Positions 26,339-35,383 of a stretch of 64,000 nucleotides of DNA are shown here, piece by piece (the stretch's first letter is position 1; every line of letters begins with the position of its first letter). The position numbers were made by a program, and so were the translations under genes. The DNA is from Hymenobacter sp. APR13 (lineage in GTDB: Bacteria; Bacteroidota; Bacteroidia; Cytophagales; Hymenobacteraceae), in contig NZ_CP006587.1 in the NCBI RefSeq assembly GCF_000737515.1, forward strand, positions 4,459,001-4,523,000, written 5' to 3'. The notes under the pieces are model-generated. The model had not been told where the DNA came from. It saw nothing but the letters and a program-made list of their open reading frames with translations, and ran no database searches.

Positions 26339-28795
26339 ATGGATCTTTTTTTTGCCGGTACGCAGTGCCGGATTTCGTATTTACTGCCACTACTCGCTCT
26401 GGCGGGGCCCTTGGCAGCACAACAAATACCGGCAGCCTTACCGGGGCAGGTTCGTACTGTTTCCGGGGCGCCGGTGGAGTTTGCCACCGTGATGCTGCAC
26501 CGCGCCACCGACTCAGTGGCGGTGAAAACCGAGTTTACGGATGCCAATGGTCAGTTTGTGCTGGTGCCGGCCACTGTGGGCCAGTATTTGGTGTCGGTGA
26601 TGCAGGCAGGCTACGCGCACAACTGGTCGGGGCCGGTATCCGTGACGGAACAGGCGCCGGCCGCCCCGCTGCGCCTGACGCTGGCTCCCCTGGCTACGCA
26701 GCAGCTGCGCGGCGTAACCGTAACGGGCCAGAAACCACTGTTTGAGCGCCTCTCCGACCGCACGGTCATCAACGTGGAAAACAGTACGCTTTCCAGCGGC
26801 AATACAGTACTCGACGTGCTGGGCCGTGCCCCAGGCGTGACCGTAGACGGCAACGACGAGCTGGCCCTGCGCGGCAAGCGCGGCGTACTGGTGCTACTGG
26901 ACGGCAAGCGGGTGCCGATGAACGGCGCCGAGTTGGCCAATATGCTGCGGGCTCTGCCCGCCGAGCAGGTGAGCACCATGGAGCTGATTCCGAACCCGCC
27001 GGCCAAATACGACGCGCAAGGCACGGCAGGCGTTATCCTCATCAACCTGAAGAAAGACCAGCGCCTGGGCACCAACGGCAGCGTGAATGCCAGCTACGGG
27101 CGCGGCCGCTACGGCAAGCACACTTCGGGCGGGTCGCTGAACTACCGCGGCAGGCAGGCCAACCTCTACGCCACCTACGCCTACACCGACCGCCGCAACT
27201 TTCAGAACCTGGTGTTTTCGCGGCTTTACCGGCCCGAAGGCTTACCCCAAGCCAGCAGCCAGCAGCGCAACGAAATGCGCAACCACCTGGTGTCGCACAC
27301 CTGGAAAGCAGGCCTCGACTATACCCTGAGCAAGCAAACCACGCTGGGCGCCATGGTGAGCGGGCTAGCCAGCCAGTCGCCGTGGCAGGGCATCAACGAG
27401 TCGGCGTTTTTTGACGCCCAGGGCCAGCCCGTGAGCCGCTACACCTCCGACAACTTCCGCGACCTGCGCACGCCCAACGTGGCCGCCAACCTCACGTTCC
27501 GCCACACGTTCCGCCCCGATTCGGCGGGCACGCCCGAGCTGACGGCCGATGCCGACCTGGCCCGCTACGGTATCCGGCGCGTGCTGGACCTGGCGACAAC
27601 CTTTAGCCTGCCCGCCGACCGGCCGGCTACGACGCTCATCGGCACACACGACGGCACGCTGCATATCCAAAGCGCCAAGGCCGATTATGTGCGGCCGCTG
27701 CCGCGCGGCTTGCGCCTGGAGCTGGGCCTGAAAGCCAGCCAGGTGCGCGCCGACAACGATGTGGTGTTTTACCGAAACGGCAGTTTTCTGCCGGACGCCA
27801 CCCAGTCGAACCGGTTCCGCTACGACGAAAGCATCCGGGCGGCCTACCTGACGATGAGCCGCACCCGGCCGGGCCTCACGCTCACGGCCGGCCTGCGCGC
27901 CGAGCAAACCGTGGCCACCGGCCGCCAGGACATCGGCAACGAAAACTTCGATCGTCGCTACCTGCAGCTGTTCCCAAACCTGAGCCTAAGCCGGACGCTG
28001 TCGGAGGCGCACACCGTGGGCTTCACGCTGAGCCGCCGCCTCGACCGGCCGACGTACACCCAGCTCAACCCGTTTCGGTCTTATGTAGATGCCACCTCGT
28101 ACCGCGCCGGCAACCCCTACCTGCAGCCCATGACCAGCTACAACGCCGAGCTGACCCACACCTGGCGCCAGAAATACACCACGGGCCTGAGCTACGCGCG
28201 CGGCCACTGGCCCATCGTGCCGGTGTACCTGGCCCAGCCCGGCCCCGAGCGGCTGGTAGCCGCCACCGACGTGAACCTGCAAACCCGCCACTACTACGCT
28301 TTCACGCTCACGGCCCCGCTGGCCCCCACCAAATGGTGGCAGCTCTACACCGATATTGAGCTGTTCTACATCTACTTCGATGGCCGCCTGAGCAGCACCA
28401 CCGCCCCGGCCGGCCGGCCGGGCGCCATCGTCAGCGCCAACAGCACCTTCGCGCTGGGCAAGGGCTGGACTGCTGACCTCAATGGCAGCTACCACTCGCG
28501 CGAGTGGTACGCTTTCCAGGTGGTAGAGGCGTTTGGGCAGCTGGGCGTGGGCGTGCAGAAAAGCCTGCTCGACGGCCGGGCCACGCTGCGCCTCAACGCC
28601 ACCGACCTGCTCTACACGGCGCCGATTACGGCCACCTCGCGCTACCAGGTGTTTGAGGAACGCTACCGCGCCAACCAGGACAGCCGGGCGGCCACAGTGT
28701 CGTTTACGTACCGCTTTGGCAGCAACGAGGTGCCGCCGGCCCGCAAGCGGGCCACGGGGGCCGAGGAGGAAAAGCGCCGCGCTGTCAGCCAGTAG
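26339..28795 (+). CDS. TonB-dependent receptor-like outer-membrane barrel protein
   Basis: An 818-residue outer-membrane protein. The signal region (SYLLPLLALAGPLAAQQ) leads into a carboxypeptidase-regulatory-like beta-sandwich (RTVSGAPVEFATVMLHRATD ... VGQYLVSVMQAGY). A plug-like domain follows (NTVLDVLGRAPGVTVDGND ... GVLVLLDGKRVPM ... IELIPNPPAKYDAQGTAGV-like). The large C-terminal barrel contains HTVGFTLSRRLDRPTYTQLN and YRAGNPYLQPMTSYNAEL, typical of the Bacteroidota outer-membrane barrel family 3 (OMP_b-brl_3). No classical TonB box was identified. The ligand is unknown, and no SusD partner is next to it, so it is not a standard polysaccharide-utilisation locus. Confidence 0.85.
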   Translation: MDLFFAGTQCRISYLLPLLALAGPLAAQQIPAALPGQVRTVSGAPVEFATVMLHRATDSVAVKTEFTDANGQFVLVPATVGQYLVSVMQAGYAHNWSGPVSVTEQAPAAPLRLTLAPLATQQLRGVTVTGQKPLFERLSDRTVINVENSTLSSGNTVLDVLGRAPGVTVDGNDELALRGKRGVLVLLDGKRVPMNGAELANMLRALPAEQVSTMELIPNPPAKYDAQGTAGVILINLKKDQRLGTNGSVNASYGRGRYGKHTSGGSLNYRGRQANLYATYAYTDRRNFQNLVFSRLYRPEGLPQASSQQRNEMRNHLVSHTWKAGLDYTLSKQTTLGAMVSGLASQSPWQGINESAFFDAQGQPVSRYTSDNFRDLRTPNVAANLTFRHTFRPDSAGTPELTADADLARYGIRRVLDLATTFSLPADRPATTLIGTHDGTLHIQSAKADYVRPLPRGLRLELGLKASQVRADNDVVFYRNGSFLPDATQSNRFRYDESIRAAYLTMSRTRPGLTLTAGLRAEQTVATGRQDIGNENFDRRYLQLFPNLSLSRTLSEAHTVGFTLSRRLDRPTYTQLNPFRSYVDATSYRAGNPYLQPMTSYNAELTHTWRQKYTTGLSYARGHWPIVPVYLAQPGPERLVAATDVNLQTRHYYAFTLTAPLAPTKWWQLYTDIELFYIYFDGRLSSTTAPAGRPGAIVSANSTFALGKGWTADLNGSYHSREWYAFQVVEAFGQLGVGVQKSLLDGRATLRLNATDLLYTAPITATSRYQVFEERYRANQDSRAATVSFTYRFGSNEVPPARKRATGAEEEKRRAVSQ

Positions 28796-28906
28796 CCGCG
28801 CAACGCAGCAGGATTTGGCAGGTCATTTTTTGCTGAAAAACGCTGGCCGGCTCTGGAATAGCCAATACGCTGCGGATCTTTGCCGGCTGTCTGTTTACTG
28901 TCTGCC

Positions 28907-29626
28907 GTGGCCAATTCGTATTTTCAGTTCAAAGAGTTCCGGATCGAGCAGGGCGCGTGCGCCATGAAGGTGAGCACCGACGCCTGCGTGCTGGGTGCCG
29001 TGGCCCCGGTGGCCGGCGCTCAGCGGCTGCTCGATATCGGGACGGGCACCGGGTTGCTGGCCCTGATGGCGGCTCAGCGCAATGCCACCGCCACCATCGA
29101 GGCCGTTGAGTTGGACCCCACTGACGCCGCGCAGGCCGCCGCCAACTTCCTAGCTAGTCCCTGGGCGGCCCGGCTCACGCTGCACGCGCTGCCGCTGGCC
29201 GGCCTGGCCGCCACCCACCCTGCGCCCTTCGACGGCATCCTCTGCAACCCGCCTTTCTTCCGCCACTCCCTCCGCTCGCCCGACGCCCGGCGCACCACCG
29301 CCCGCCACACCACGGATGATTCGCTGACTTTCGCTGAGCTGGCGCAGTTTGCGGCCGAATTCCTGGCGCCAGCCGGCCACCTCACGGTGCTGCTGCCGCC
29401 GCCCGAAATGCAGCACTTCGAGCAGGCCGCCGCCGAAGCTGGCCTCTGGCCGACCGCCCAGCTGGTAGTGCGGCACAGGGCCGGCAGCAAGCCGCTGCGC
29501 CACATCACCACGTTTGAGCGCCAGCCGGCCCAGCTCCGCCAGCAGGAGCTGCTGATAAAAGGTGCCAATGAGGAGTATTCGCCGGCTTTCCGGGAGTTGC
29601 TGGGGCCGTTTTATCTGGCGCTGTAG
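28907..29626 (+). CDS. trmN6: tRNA1(Val) adenine(37)-N6-methyltransferase family protein
   Basis: A 239-residue SAM-dependent methyltransferase of the YfiC/TrmN6 group. The SAM motif is RLLDIGTGTGLLALMAAQR. The N6-adenine catalytic motif is ILCNPPFF, as expected (NPP[Y/F]). GTG 28907 is preferred as start (MANSYFQFKEFRIEQ), because the family N-terminus is FxFKxFxIxQ; a longer frame from 28880 adds residues with no family likeness. A near-match box (gatctttg) lies 29-36 bases upstream. It converges on the ABC transporter gene with an 8-base gap. Confidence 0.88.
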   Translation: MANSYFQFKEFRIEQGACAMKVSTDACVLGAVAPVAGAQRLLDIGTGTGLLALMAAQRNATATIEAVELDPTDAAQAAANFLASPWAARLTLHALPLAGLAATHPAPFDGILCNPPFFRHSLRSPDARRTTARHTTDDSLTFAELAQFAAEFLAPAGHLTVLLPPPEMQHFEQAAAEAGLWPTAQLVVRHRAGSKPLRHITTFERQPAQLRQQELLIKGANEEYSPAFRELLGPFYLAL

Positions 29627-29634
29627 CGGCTGGT

Positions 29635-30345
29635 TCAAACCTGGCCTTCATTTGGCAGAAGCCGGTGGACCTGGGCCAGCTTTTCCTGGTAGAACTCGTC
29701 GAGCAGATCGGCCTGCACCTGCCCGAACTCGGCGGCGGTATAGCGGCGGCGCACGGTGCCGTCGGCCAGCACGGTCAGCTCGTCGCAGAGCTCAGTGAGG
29801 GAGCCCAGCAGGTGCGAGGTCAGCAGAATGCCCACCCCCTGCCCGCGCAGGCGCCGCAGAATTTCCATCAGCAGCAAGTTGGCATTCAGGTCGAGGCCGT
29901 TGAAGGGCTCGTCGAGGATGAGGTAGCGGAAGGGCTGCACCAGTAAGGCCAGCAACGCCAGTTTCTTCTTCATACCGGCCGAATACTCTTCGGCGTATTG
30001 GTCGAGGGGCAGCTCCAGCAACTGGTTCCAGCCGTTGAAATCCACCACAGCCCGGCCGCGGGCCTGCAGCGTGAACTCAAGGTACTCGCGGCCGGTGAGG
30101 CGCGGGTAGAAATACGGCTCGTAGGACAGCAGCCCGGTGCAGGGCCGGATAGGTAGTCCGGTGGTTTCCAGCACGGTGCCCTGGTAGTCGGCGTGAAGGC
30201 CGTAGAGGCAGTGCAGCAGCGTGGTTTTGCCGGCACCGTTGGCCCCCACCAGGCCGTGCAGGGTGCCGGGCTGCAGCGTCAGGCTCACATCGTGCAGCAC
30301 CAGCTGGCTCCCGAAGGCTTTGCTCAGGTTGCGAATCTCAATCAT
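29635..30345 (-). CDS. ABC transporter ATP-binding protein
   Basis: A 236-residue ATPase. Walker A is GLVGANGAGKTTLLHCL. The signature motif is degenerate (EEYSAGMKKKLALL, in place of LSGGQ). Walker B is YLILDEPFNGLDL, and the H-loop is LLTSHLLGSL. The loose signature is usual for ABC-2 type exporters. It starts 3 bases after the stop of the membrane partner gene, so the two form an exporter operon. The cargo is unknown. Confidence 0.92.
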   Translation of the reverse strand: MIEIRNLSKAFGSQLVLHDVSLTLQPGTLHGLVGANGAGKTTLLHCLYGLHADYQGTVLETTGLPIRPCTGLLSYEPYFYPRLTGREYLEFTLQARGRAVVDFNGWNQLLELPLDQYAEEYSAGMKKKLALLALLVQPFRYLILDEPFNGLDLNANLLLMEILRRLRGQGVGILLTSHLLGSLTELCDELTVLADGTVRRRYTAAEFGQVQADLLDEFYQEKLAQVHRLLPNEGQV

Positions 30346-30348
30346 GCC

Positions 30349-31335
30349 TCAGTCTTGTCGGAAAGTGGAGAGTCGCTGCCGGCTTTTCCAGAGCAGCCCC
30401 GCAAACGCCACCAGCAGCAGCGCCGGAAACACCGGCTGCCCCGCCAGCAGCGTTAGCGACAGAATGGCGCCCTGGGTGAGGCGCACCAGCAGCGCATCGG
30501 GGTAGAAAGCGTACCGGGCCAGCACCACCATCGTGAGCAGCACTGCTCCGCCCAGCAGCAGCAGGCCCGCCCCGCCGGCTCCCGCTGGCCCCAGCGCCAG
30601 CAGCCCGGCAAACGGCGCGGCCGTAAGCAGCAGGTAAAGCAGTGCCAGCCCCACGCGCCGCCGCAGCCACGCCCCCGGCTGCCGCAAGGCCGGCAGAAGC
30701 AGCGTCCAGGGCTCAGGGTTTCCGTAGCACCCGGCCAGCAGCAGCAGCCAAACGACCAGCGCCAAAGCCGGCACCTCCGGATACTGCCGCCCCCACGCCG
30801 CGCCGGCCAGCAGCAGCGGCCACCACACCGCGGCAGCCGTTTGCCGCAGGCCGCTCACCAGCTCCAAGGCCTCGCTGCGCATCAGGCTGCGGCGGCGTTT
30901 CTTGCTGTCTTCGGGCCGGGCCGCCGGCAGCCAGGCGGCGGCCACAGCCAGCCCCAGTGTCAGGAGCGCCGCGCCCAGCTGCCCGAAGGCCAGCAGTGCG
31001 GCCACAGCCGGAAAGCTCCACAGCCCGTATTCGGCGGCCAGCCAGGGCCGGAACCGGGGCGCGGTCAGCTGCAGAAACGCTAGGTCGGGGCGGCGGCGGT
31101 GCTGGCTGACAATGAACAGCGCCACCAACAGCGGCACCAGCCACTGCCCGGCCGCGTGCGGGGCCAGCACCACGAAGGCGCGCGCCACCGACAAGAGCAG
31201 AAACGGCCCCAGCAGCGCCAGCCGCCACCAGCCCAGCTCGGCCAGCAAGCGGCCGCCTATTTGCAGCCGCAGCCACAGATACCCTTTCAAGTGCGCAGAA
31301 TTGATTTGATCCAGGACAGGAAAGCTGCCGGGCAC
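30349..31335 (-). CDS. ABC transporter membrane protein
   Basis: A 328-residue, very hydrophobic protein with about eight predicted spans (for example LALLGPFLLLSVARAFVVLA, LLYLLLTAAPFAGLLAL, LILSLTLLAGQPVFPALLL-like). It has a basic cytoplasmic loop EDSKKRRRSLMR near residue 155. It has no clear family motif beyond being the likely permease for the ATPase encoded 3 bases downstream. The start is given as ATG 31335; a later start before HLKGYLWLRLQ is possible. Confidence 0.75.
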   Translation of the reverse strand: MPGSFPVLDQINSAHLKGYLWLRLQIGGRLLAELGWWRLALLGPFLLLSVARAFVVLAPHAAGQWLVPLLVALFIVSQHRRRPDLAFLQLTAPRFRPWLAAEYGLWSFPAVAALLAFGQLGAALLTLGLAVAAAWLPAARPEDSKKRRRSLMRSEALELVSGLRQTAAAVWWPLLLAGAAWGRQYPEVPALALVVWLLLLAGCYGNPEPWTLLLPALRQPGAWLRRRVGLALLYLLLTAAPFAGLLALGPAGAGGAGLLLLGGAVLLTMVVLARYAFYPDALLVRLTQGAILSLTLLAGQPVFPALLLVAFAGLLWKSRQRLSTFRQD

Positions 31336-31400
31336 ATGCCTGAGTTGGCACGTGTCTGCGGCTGCCTAGAGAAGTTGTTGCAGTTGCTTTCCGGCTGGGT

Positions 31401-31520
31401 GAACGAGGTAGAGGCGTACTATCTTGTGTCTCGTCGTTGCTGATGTTGTTTCGCCGGACAATCCGGCGTCAGTTGTTCAACGACGAGACTCCAACTATTG
31501 CGTAGCTACCTCGCCTGTTC
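31401..31520. repeat. 120-base imperfect palindrome
   Basis: The left half (gaacgaggtag ... gtctcgtcgttg ... tcgccgga) and right half (tccggcgtc ... caacgacgagac ... tacctcgcctgttc) are complementary with small bulges. The longest perfect block is gtctcgtcgttg (about 31429-31439). It lies between the end of the saccharopine dehydrogenase-like gene and the start of the ABC membrane gene. It has no T tract and resembles no other repeat in this window. It could be a MITE-like relic or a structured RNA. Confidence 0.75.
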
Positions 31521-31546
31521 CTGCCTGAAAAAAGCTATGAGCAAGG

Positions 31547-32905
31547 CTAGCGCATGGTTTCGTGCTCCTCGAACCGGATGCCGTAGTCGGCCGCCAGCTC
31601 CGCCAGAATCGGCTGGTAGAGGTCGGCACCGGTAGGAATCAGCACGCCCCGTGCGGCCACCTCGCCCCGCGCCAGGCGGCGCACGGCCATGCCCAGCGGC
31701 AAGCCCACGGTTTTGGCCATGGCCGTGTGCGTGGCATCATCCCCGAGCACCACCAGCGAGCTGGTGCGGCCGTAGCGCACGCCCGCCAGCTCAAACTCAA
31801 ACAGGTGCTGCATCACAATCATGTCGTGGTCGGCGGGCTGTAGCTGCCACTTCTGCGTCAGCAGGCGCTCCAGCAACTGGGCCGGCGTGCCGTTGGCCAG
31901 GCCCACGGGCTGCTCCCCAAACAAGCCCAGCCACTGCAGCCGCTCCATCTCCGGCCCGGCCATCGAAAGGCCCAGATAGTCGGCGCAGTGGGCTGCCAGG
32001 GCGGTTTCGGTGGCGGCCCGCGGCACCAGCACCGGCAGATACGACTCCATCAGCTCGCGCCAGGTCAGGTCGGCGGCATTGCCCAGATGCACGGTATCAT
32101 CGGTGAGGCCCAGGCGCACCAGCGCGTGCCAGGCGGCGCAGTAGCCAGCCCGGCGCAGCGTGCCGCGCAGAATCGTCGGAATATCGTCGAGGCCGTAGGG
32201 CGCACGGTAGCTGAGCGAGTCGCGGTTGGCGTAGCCGTCGAAGTCACCGTAGCCGGGCACCGATATCGACTCGGTGCGGGCAAACAGGTGCTGGTAAGGA
32301 ATGTAGCGCGGATGGCCGTTTTCTAAGTACTTGGCCGTGCTTTGCCCGGCCAGCACCACGTTGCGGGGGTTCCAGGTGAACTTGTACTTCCACGGATTAT
32401 CCCCTTCCGAATCGGGCGCCATCAGCCCCCCGCAGTACGACTTAAACGAGGTGATGCGGCCGCCCCGCTCCCGGATTTCCTCAATTACGGCCATGGCCGA
32501 CATGTGGTCGAGGCCGGGGTCGAGGCCGCATTCCATCAGCAGCGTACAGCCGGCCGCCTGTGCCGCCGCATCCAGGCCCCGGATTTCCTCACTCACATAG
32601 CTGGCCGTGGCCAAGTGGCGGCCCAGTTGCACGCACATGCGCGCCACCGGCCCATGCAGCAGCGCCGGCAGCATCGAAATAACGATGTCGGCGCCACTTA
32701 CCAGTTCCTGCAGCAGGGTCTCATCTTCCAGCGCGAAAGGCACGGCGCGGGCGTATTCGCTGTGCGCGGCCAGCACCGGCACCAGATGCGCCGGGTTGGC
32801 ATCAGCCACGGTGAGAAACCAGTTTTCGGTGGGCGCGTGGCGCAGCAGGTACTGAATCAGCGAGGAAGCCGAACGGCCGGCCCCGAGCAGGGTGATACGG
32901 GTCAT
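31547..32905 (-). CDS. Saccharopine dehydrogenase family protein (LysN/LYS9-like)
   Basis: A 452-residue oxidoreductase. The N-terminal NAD(P) motif is ITLLGAGRSASSLIQYLL. Family segments include GADIVISMLPALLHGPVAR, YVSEEIRGLDAAAQAAGC, GLDPGLDHMSAM and SYCGGLMAPDSEGDNPWKYK. These match saccharopine dehydrogenase (glutamate-forming) and the bifunctional lysine-ketoglutarate pathway enzymes. In Bacteroidota a lysine-degrading role is likely, but no partner gene lies here. It is divergent from cytidine deaminase, with a 286-base gap in which I see no exact promoter box. Confidence 0.88.
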   Translation of the reverse strand: MTRITLLGAGRSASSLIQYLLRHAPTENWFLTVADANPAHLVPVLAAHSEYARAVPFALEDETLLQELVSGADIVISMLPALLHGPVARMCVQLGRHLATASYVSEEIRGLDAAAQAAGCTLLMECGLDPGLDHMSAMAVIEEIRERGGRITSFKSYCGGLMAPDSEGDNPWKYKFTWNPRNVVLAGQSTAKYLENGHPRYIPYQHLFARTESISVPGYGDFDGYANRDSLSYRAPYGLDDIPTILRGTLRRAGYCAAWHALVRLGLTDDTVHLGNAADLTWRELMESYLPVLVPRAATETALAAHCADYLGLSMAGPEMERLQWLGLFGEQPVGLANGTPAQLLERLLTQKWQLQPADHDMIVMQHLFEFELAGVRYGRTSSLVVLGDDATHTAMAKTVGLPLGMAVRRLARGEVAARGVLIPTGADLYQPILAELAADYGIRFEEHETMR

Positions 32906-33191
32906 GGGTGGAAATTTGCGGAGAAGCCAATCAGGCCCGGCACAGCGGGCAAATCAGCGCAGCAGATGAAAGGGCACAAAACAGGGCCAATTCTAACGAA
33001 TTCCTGCCAATCCGGTCTGTCCGCAGCCCTGGTCGGCCATCAAGCCAGACTGCAACTGCGAAATAGCCGTTTCCGCGGCCGCCTTTCTCCGGGCCGCATG
33101 CCGCTACTCCGCCGGATTTGTAGTACATTCACCGCCCCTTCTTCTGCCGGGGCCGCGAGCCGGTACCGGAATATCTATTTCTGCCTATTTC

Positions 33192-33683
33192 ATGGCCCAA
33201 CCGCTCAACCTCACCATTCACGTCGAGGTTCTCACTGAAGCCGAGCTAACGCCCGCCGAAGCCCTTACCTGGCAGGCCGCCCGCGCCGCCACCGACCAGG
33301 CCTACGCGCCTTATTCGCACTTCCACGTCGGCGCTTCCCTCCTGCTCGATGACGGCACCATCTTCCGGGGCACCAATCAGGAAAACGCGGCCTTCCCTTC
33401 GGGCCTTTGCGCCGAGCGCACCGCCCTGTTCGGGTTGGCCGCCTCGCAGCCCGAGCGCCGCATTCTGGGCATGGCCGTGGCCGCCCGCCCCGCCGCCGGC
33501 GACTTCGTGCCGGTATCGTCGTGCGGGGCCTGCCGACAGGTTATGGCCGAGTACGAGCACCGCCAGAAGCAGGCCATTCCGCTGCTCATGCCCGGCCCTG
33601 ACGGCAGCATCTACCGTTTCCGCAGCCTCTCCGACCTGCTGCCGTTTGGCTTCAGCGCCGACGATCTGCCGTCGAAAGGCTAA
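33192..33683 (+). CDS. cdd: Cytidine deaminase
   Basis: Hydrolytic deamination of cytidine/deoxycytidine for pyrimidine salvage. The 163-residue length and motifs fit the small tetrameric class. The zinc site is C73-A-E75 (AAFPSGLCAERTALF) with the proton shuttle E75, plus C111 and C114 (VSSCGACRQVMAEYE). The usual Pro before the second motif is Ser here. The N-terminal 20 residues are longer than in E. coli-independent small forms. It is followed by the esterase gene 114 bases downstream. Confidence 0.94.
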   Translation: MAQPLNLTIHVEVLTEAELTPAEALTWQAARAATDQAYAPYSHFHVGASLLLDDGTIFRGTNQENAAFPSGLCAERTALFGLAASQPERRILGMAVAARPAAGDFVPVSSCGACRQVMAEYEHRQKQAIPLLMPGPDGSIYRFRSLSDLLPFGFSADDLPSKG

Positions 33684-33797
33684 TCTTCTTTTCCCGTTCG
33701 GCCCGCATATTGCCGCCGTTTGTTCGGCAGGCACCGGCTACTGCCGGGCGCTCTGCCCTGACGAGCGGGCGGGCAGCCTGAACTGATTTTGTGCGCT

Positions 33798-34457
33798 ATG
33801 GCCCAGGAACACCATATATCGGTTGCGCGTACGGCGCGCTACTTCCAGCTGGGCGAGCTGACGGCTGCCACCCGGCAGGTTTGGTTTGTGTGCCACGGCT
33901 ACGGCCAGCTGGCCCAGTATTTCATCCGGCACTTCGCGGCCATCAGCGCCGCCGATCCTTCCCTGGTAGTGGTGGCGCCCGAGGGCCTTTCGCGGTTCTA
34001 CCTGCAAGGTACCGGCGGCCGGGTGGGCGCCACCTGGATGACGCGCGAAGACCGGCTACTCGAAATCGACGACTACGTCGGCTACCTCAACCAGCTGGCC
34101 GCCACCCTGCTGCCCCAGGCCTCGGCTGAGGCCCAAGTAACGGTGCTGGGCTTCTCGCAGGGCGCGGCTACTGTCAGCCGCTGGCTGGCGCGTGCGCCCT
34201 TCCGGCCGGCCCGGCTGATTCTGTGGGCCGGCGCCTTCCCGCCCGACATGGACTTTCAGGCAGCGGGACGGTTGCTGCGCGGCCTGCCCGTCACGCTGGT
34301 CTGCGGCGACGAAGACGAGTTTGTTTCGCCTGCTGATGTAGAGAAGCAGGGCGCATTTCTGCGCGAATTCGGCGTAGAGCCCGAAATTCTGCGCTTCGCC
34401 GGCCAGCACACCCTACACGCCGGCCTGCTGCAGCAGCTGGCCTCCCGACAGCTCTAA
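33798..34457 (+). CDS. Alpha/beta hydrolase (carboxylesterase/phospholipase type)
   Basis: A 219-residue serine hydrolase. The nucleophile elbow is VLGFSQGAATVSRW (Ser in GFSQG). The probable acid is in VCGDEDEFV, and the catalytic His in AGQHTLHAG. The oxyanion region HGYGQLAQYF and the family's YLQGTGGRVGATWM are visible. ATG 33798 (MAQEHHISVARTARY) is chosen over the upstream TTG. It ends 8 bases before a strong terminator. The substrate is unknown. Confidence 0.85.
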   Translation: MAQEHHISVARTARYFQLGELTAATRQVWFVCHGYGQLAQYFIRHFAAISAADPSLVVVAPEGLSRFYLQGTGGRVGATWMTREDRLLEIDDYVGYLNQLAATLLPQASAEAQVTVLGFSQGAATVSRWLARAPFRPARLILWAGAFPPDMDFQAAGRLLRGLPVTLVCGDEDEFVSPADVEKQGAFLREFGVEPEILRFAGQHTLHAGLLQQLASRQL

Positions 34458-34464
34458 ATGCTAC

Positions 34465-34500
34465 ACAGCCCGGCCAACTGATTGGCCGGGCTGTGTTTTT
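34465..34500 (+). terminator. Terminator after the esterase gene
   Basis: The stem acagcccggcca / ttggccgggctgt has a short loop and T5. It also lies 30 bases beyond the end of the convergent SDR gene. Confidence 0.9.
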
Positions 34501-34529
34501 GCAGCTCGCTGCAGTGCGTTGGCTTTCGG

Positions 34530-35279
34530 TTATGATTCCCGCCGAATGGTAGCAGCCGCGCCCTGCGCCGTTGGCAGCAGAAGCACCTCAGCTACGTTTA
34601 CGTGCGGCGGCCGGGTCACCATGAACTGAATGACTTCGGCCACATCCTGCGCCACCAGCGGCTGAAAGCCCTTATATACAGACTCGGCGCGGGCTTCGTC
34701 GCCTTTGAAGCGCACTTTCGAGAAGTCGGTTTCCACCGCGCCGGGGTTCACCTCTGCCACCCGGATGTTGTGGGGCAGCAGATCCAGCCGCATGGTGCGG
34801 GTCAGCATCGACACGGCGGCCTTGGAGGCGCAGTACACGTTGCCGTTGGCATAGGCCTCGATGCCGGCAATGGAGCCGATATTGATGATGTGGCCCACTT
34901 GCCGGCGCGTCATAGCGGGCAGCACGGCCCGGCTCACGTACAGCAGCCCCTTCACGTTGCCATCGAGCATGGCGTCCCAGTCGTCGGGGTTGCCGTCCTG
35001 AATCGGGGCCAGGCCGTGGGCATTGCCGGCGTTGTTGATCAGCACGTCTACCTCAGCAAACGCTGCAGGCAAACTCCCGACGGCAGCCTCCACCGCCGCC
35101 CGGTCGCGCACGTCGAAGGTGAGAATGTGCGTGGGAGTATCCCCCAGTTCCCGGGCCAGCTCCTCCAGCTTCTCGCGGCGGCGCCCGGTAACGACCAATT
35201 GGAACCCGGCCTGTGCCAGCGCTACGGCCGTAGCACGGCCAATACCCGAGGAAGCCCCGGTGATGAAGGCAGTTTTCAT
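34530..35279 (-). CDS. Short-chain dehydrogenase/reductase (YdfG-like)
   Basis: A 249-residue NADP-type SDR. The cofactor motif is TGASSGIGRATA, followed by GRRREKL, which favours NADPH. NNAG follows, then the catalytic Ser in NIGSIAG and the YCASK motif with Tyr and Lys. The closest named group is YdfG (3-hydroxy acid/serine dehydrogenase) by NAGNAHGLAPIQDGNPDDWD and LDLLPHNIRVAEVNPGAVET. The substrate is not certain. It is preceded by the terminator of porT, so it is transcribed separately. Confidence 0.9.
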   Translation of the reverse strand: MKTAFITGASSGIGRATAVALAQAGFQLVVTGRRREKLEELARELGDTPTHILTFDVRDRAAVEAAVGSLPAAFAEVDVLINNAGNAHGLAPIQDGNPDDWDAMLDGNVKGLLYVSRAVLPAMTRRQVGHIINIGSIAGIEAYANGNVYCASKAAVSMLTRTMRLDLLPHNIRVAEVNPGAVETDFSKVRFKGDEARAESVYKGFQPLVAQDVAEVIQFMVTRPPHVNVAEVLLLPTAQGAAATIRRES

Positions 35280-35311
35280 ATAGACTTGTTAAAACGACAG
35301 AAAGCCAGATG

Positions 35312-35357
35312 AAAAATGGCTGGCCACGCCAACACACTGTTGGGCAGCCAGCCATTT
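35312..35357 (-). terminator. Terminator of the ubiE-porT operon
   Basis: The hairpin aaatggctggc / gccagccattt, read on the minus strand, ends in T5 (35316-35312). It lies 27 bases past the porT stop. Confidence 0.82.
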
Positions 35358-35383
35358 CTTGATTTCAGCCACGCATTCGCAGG

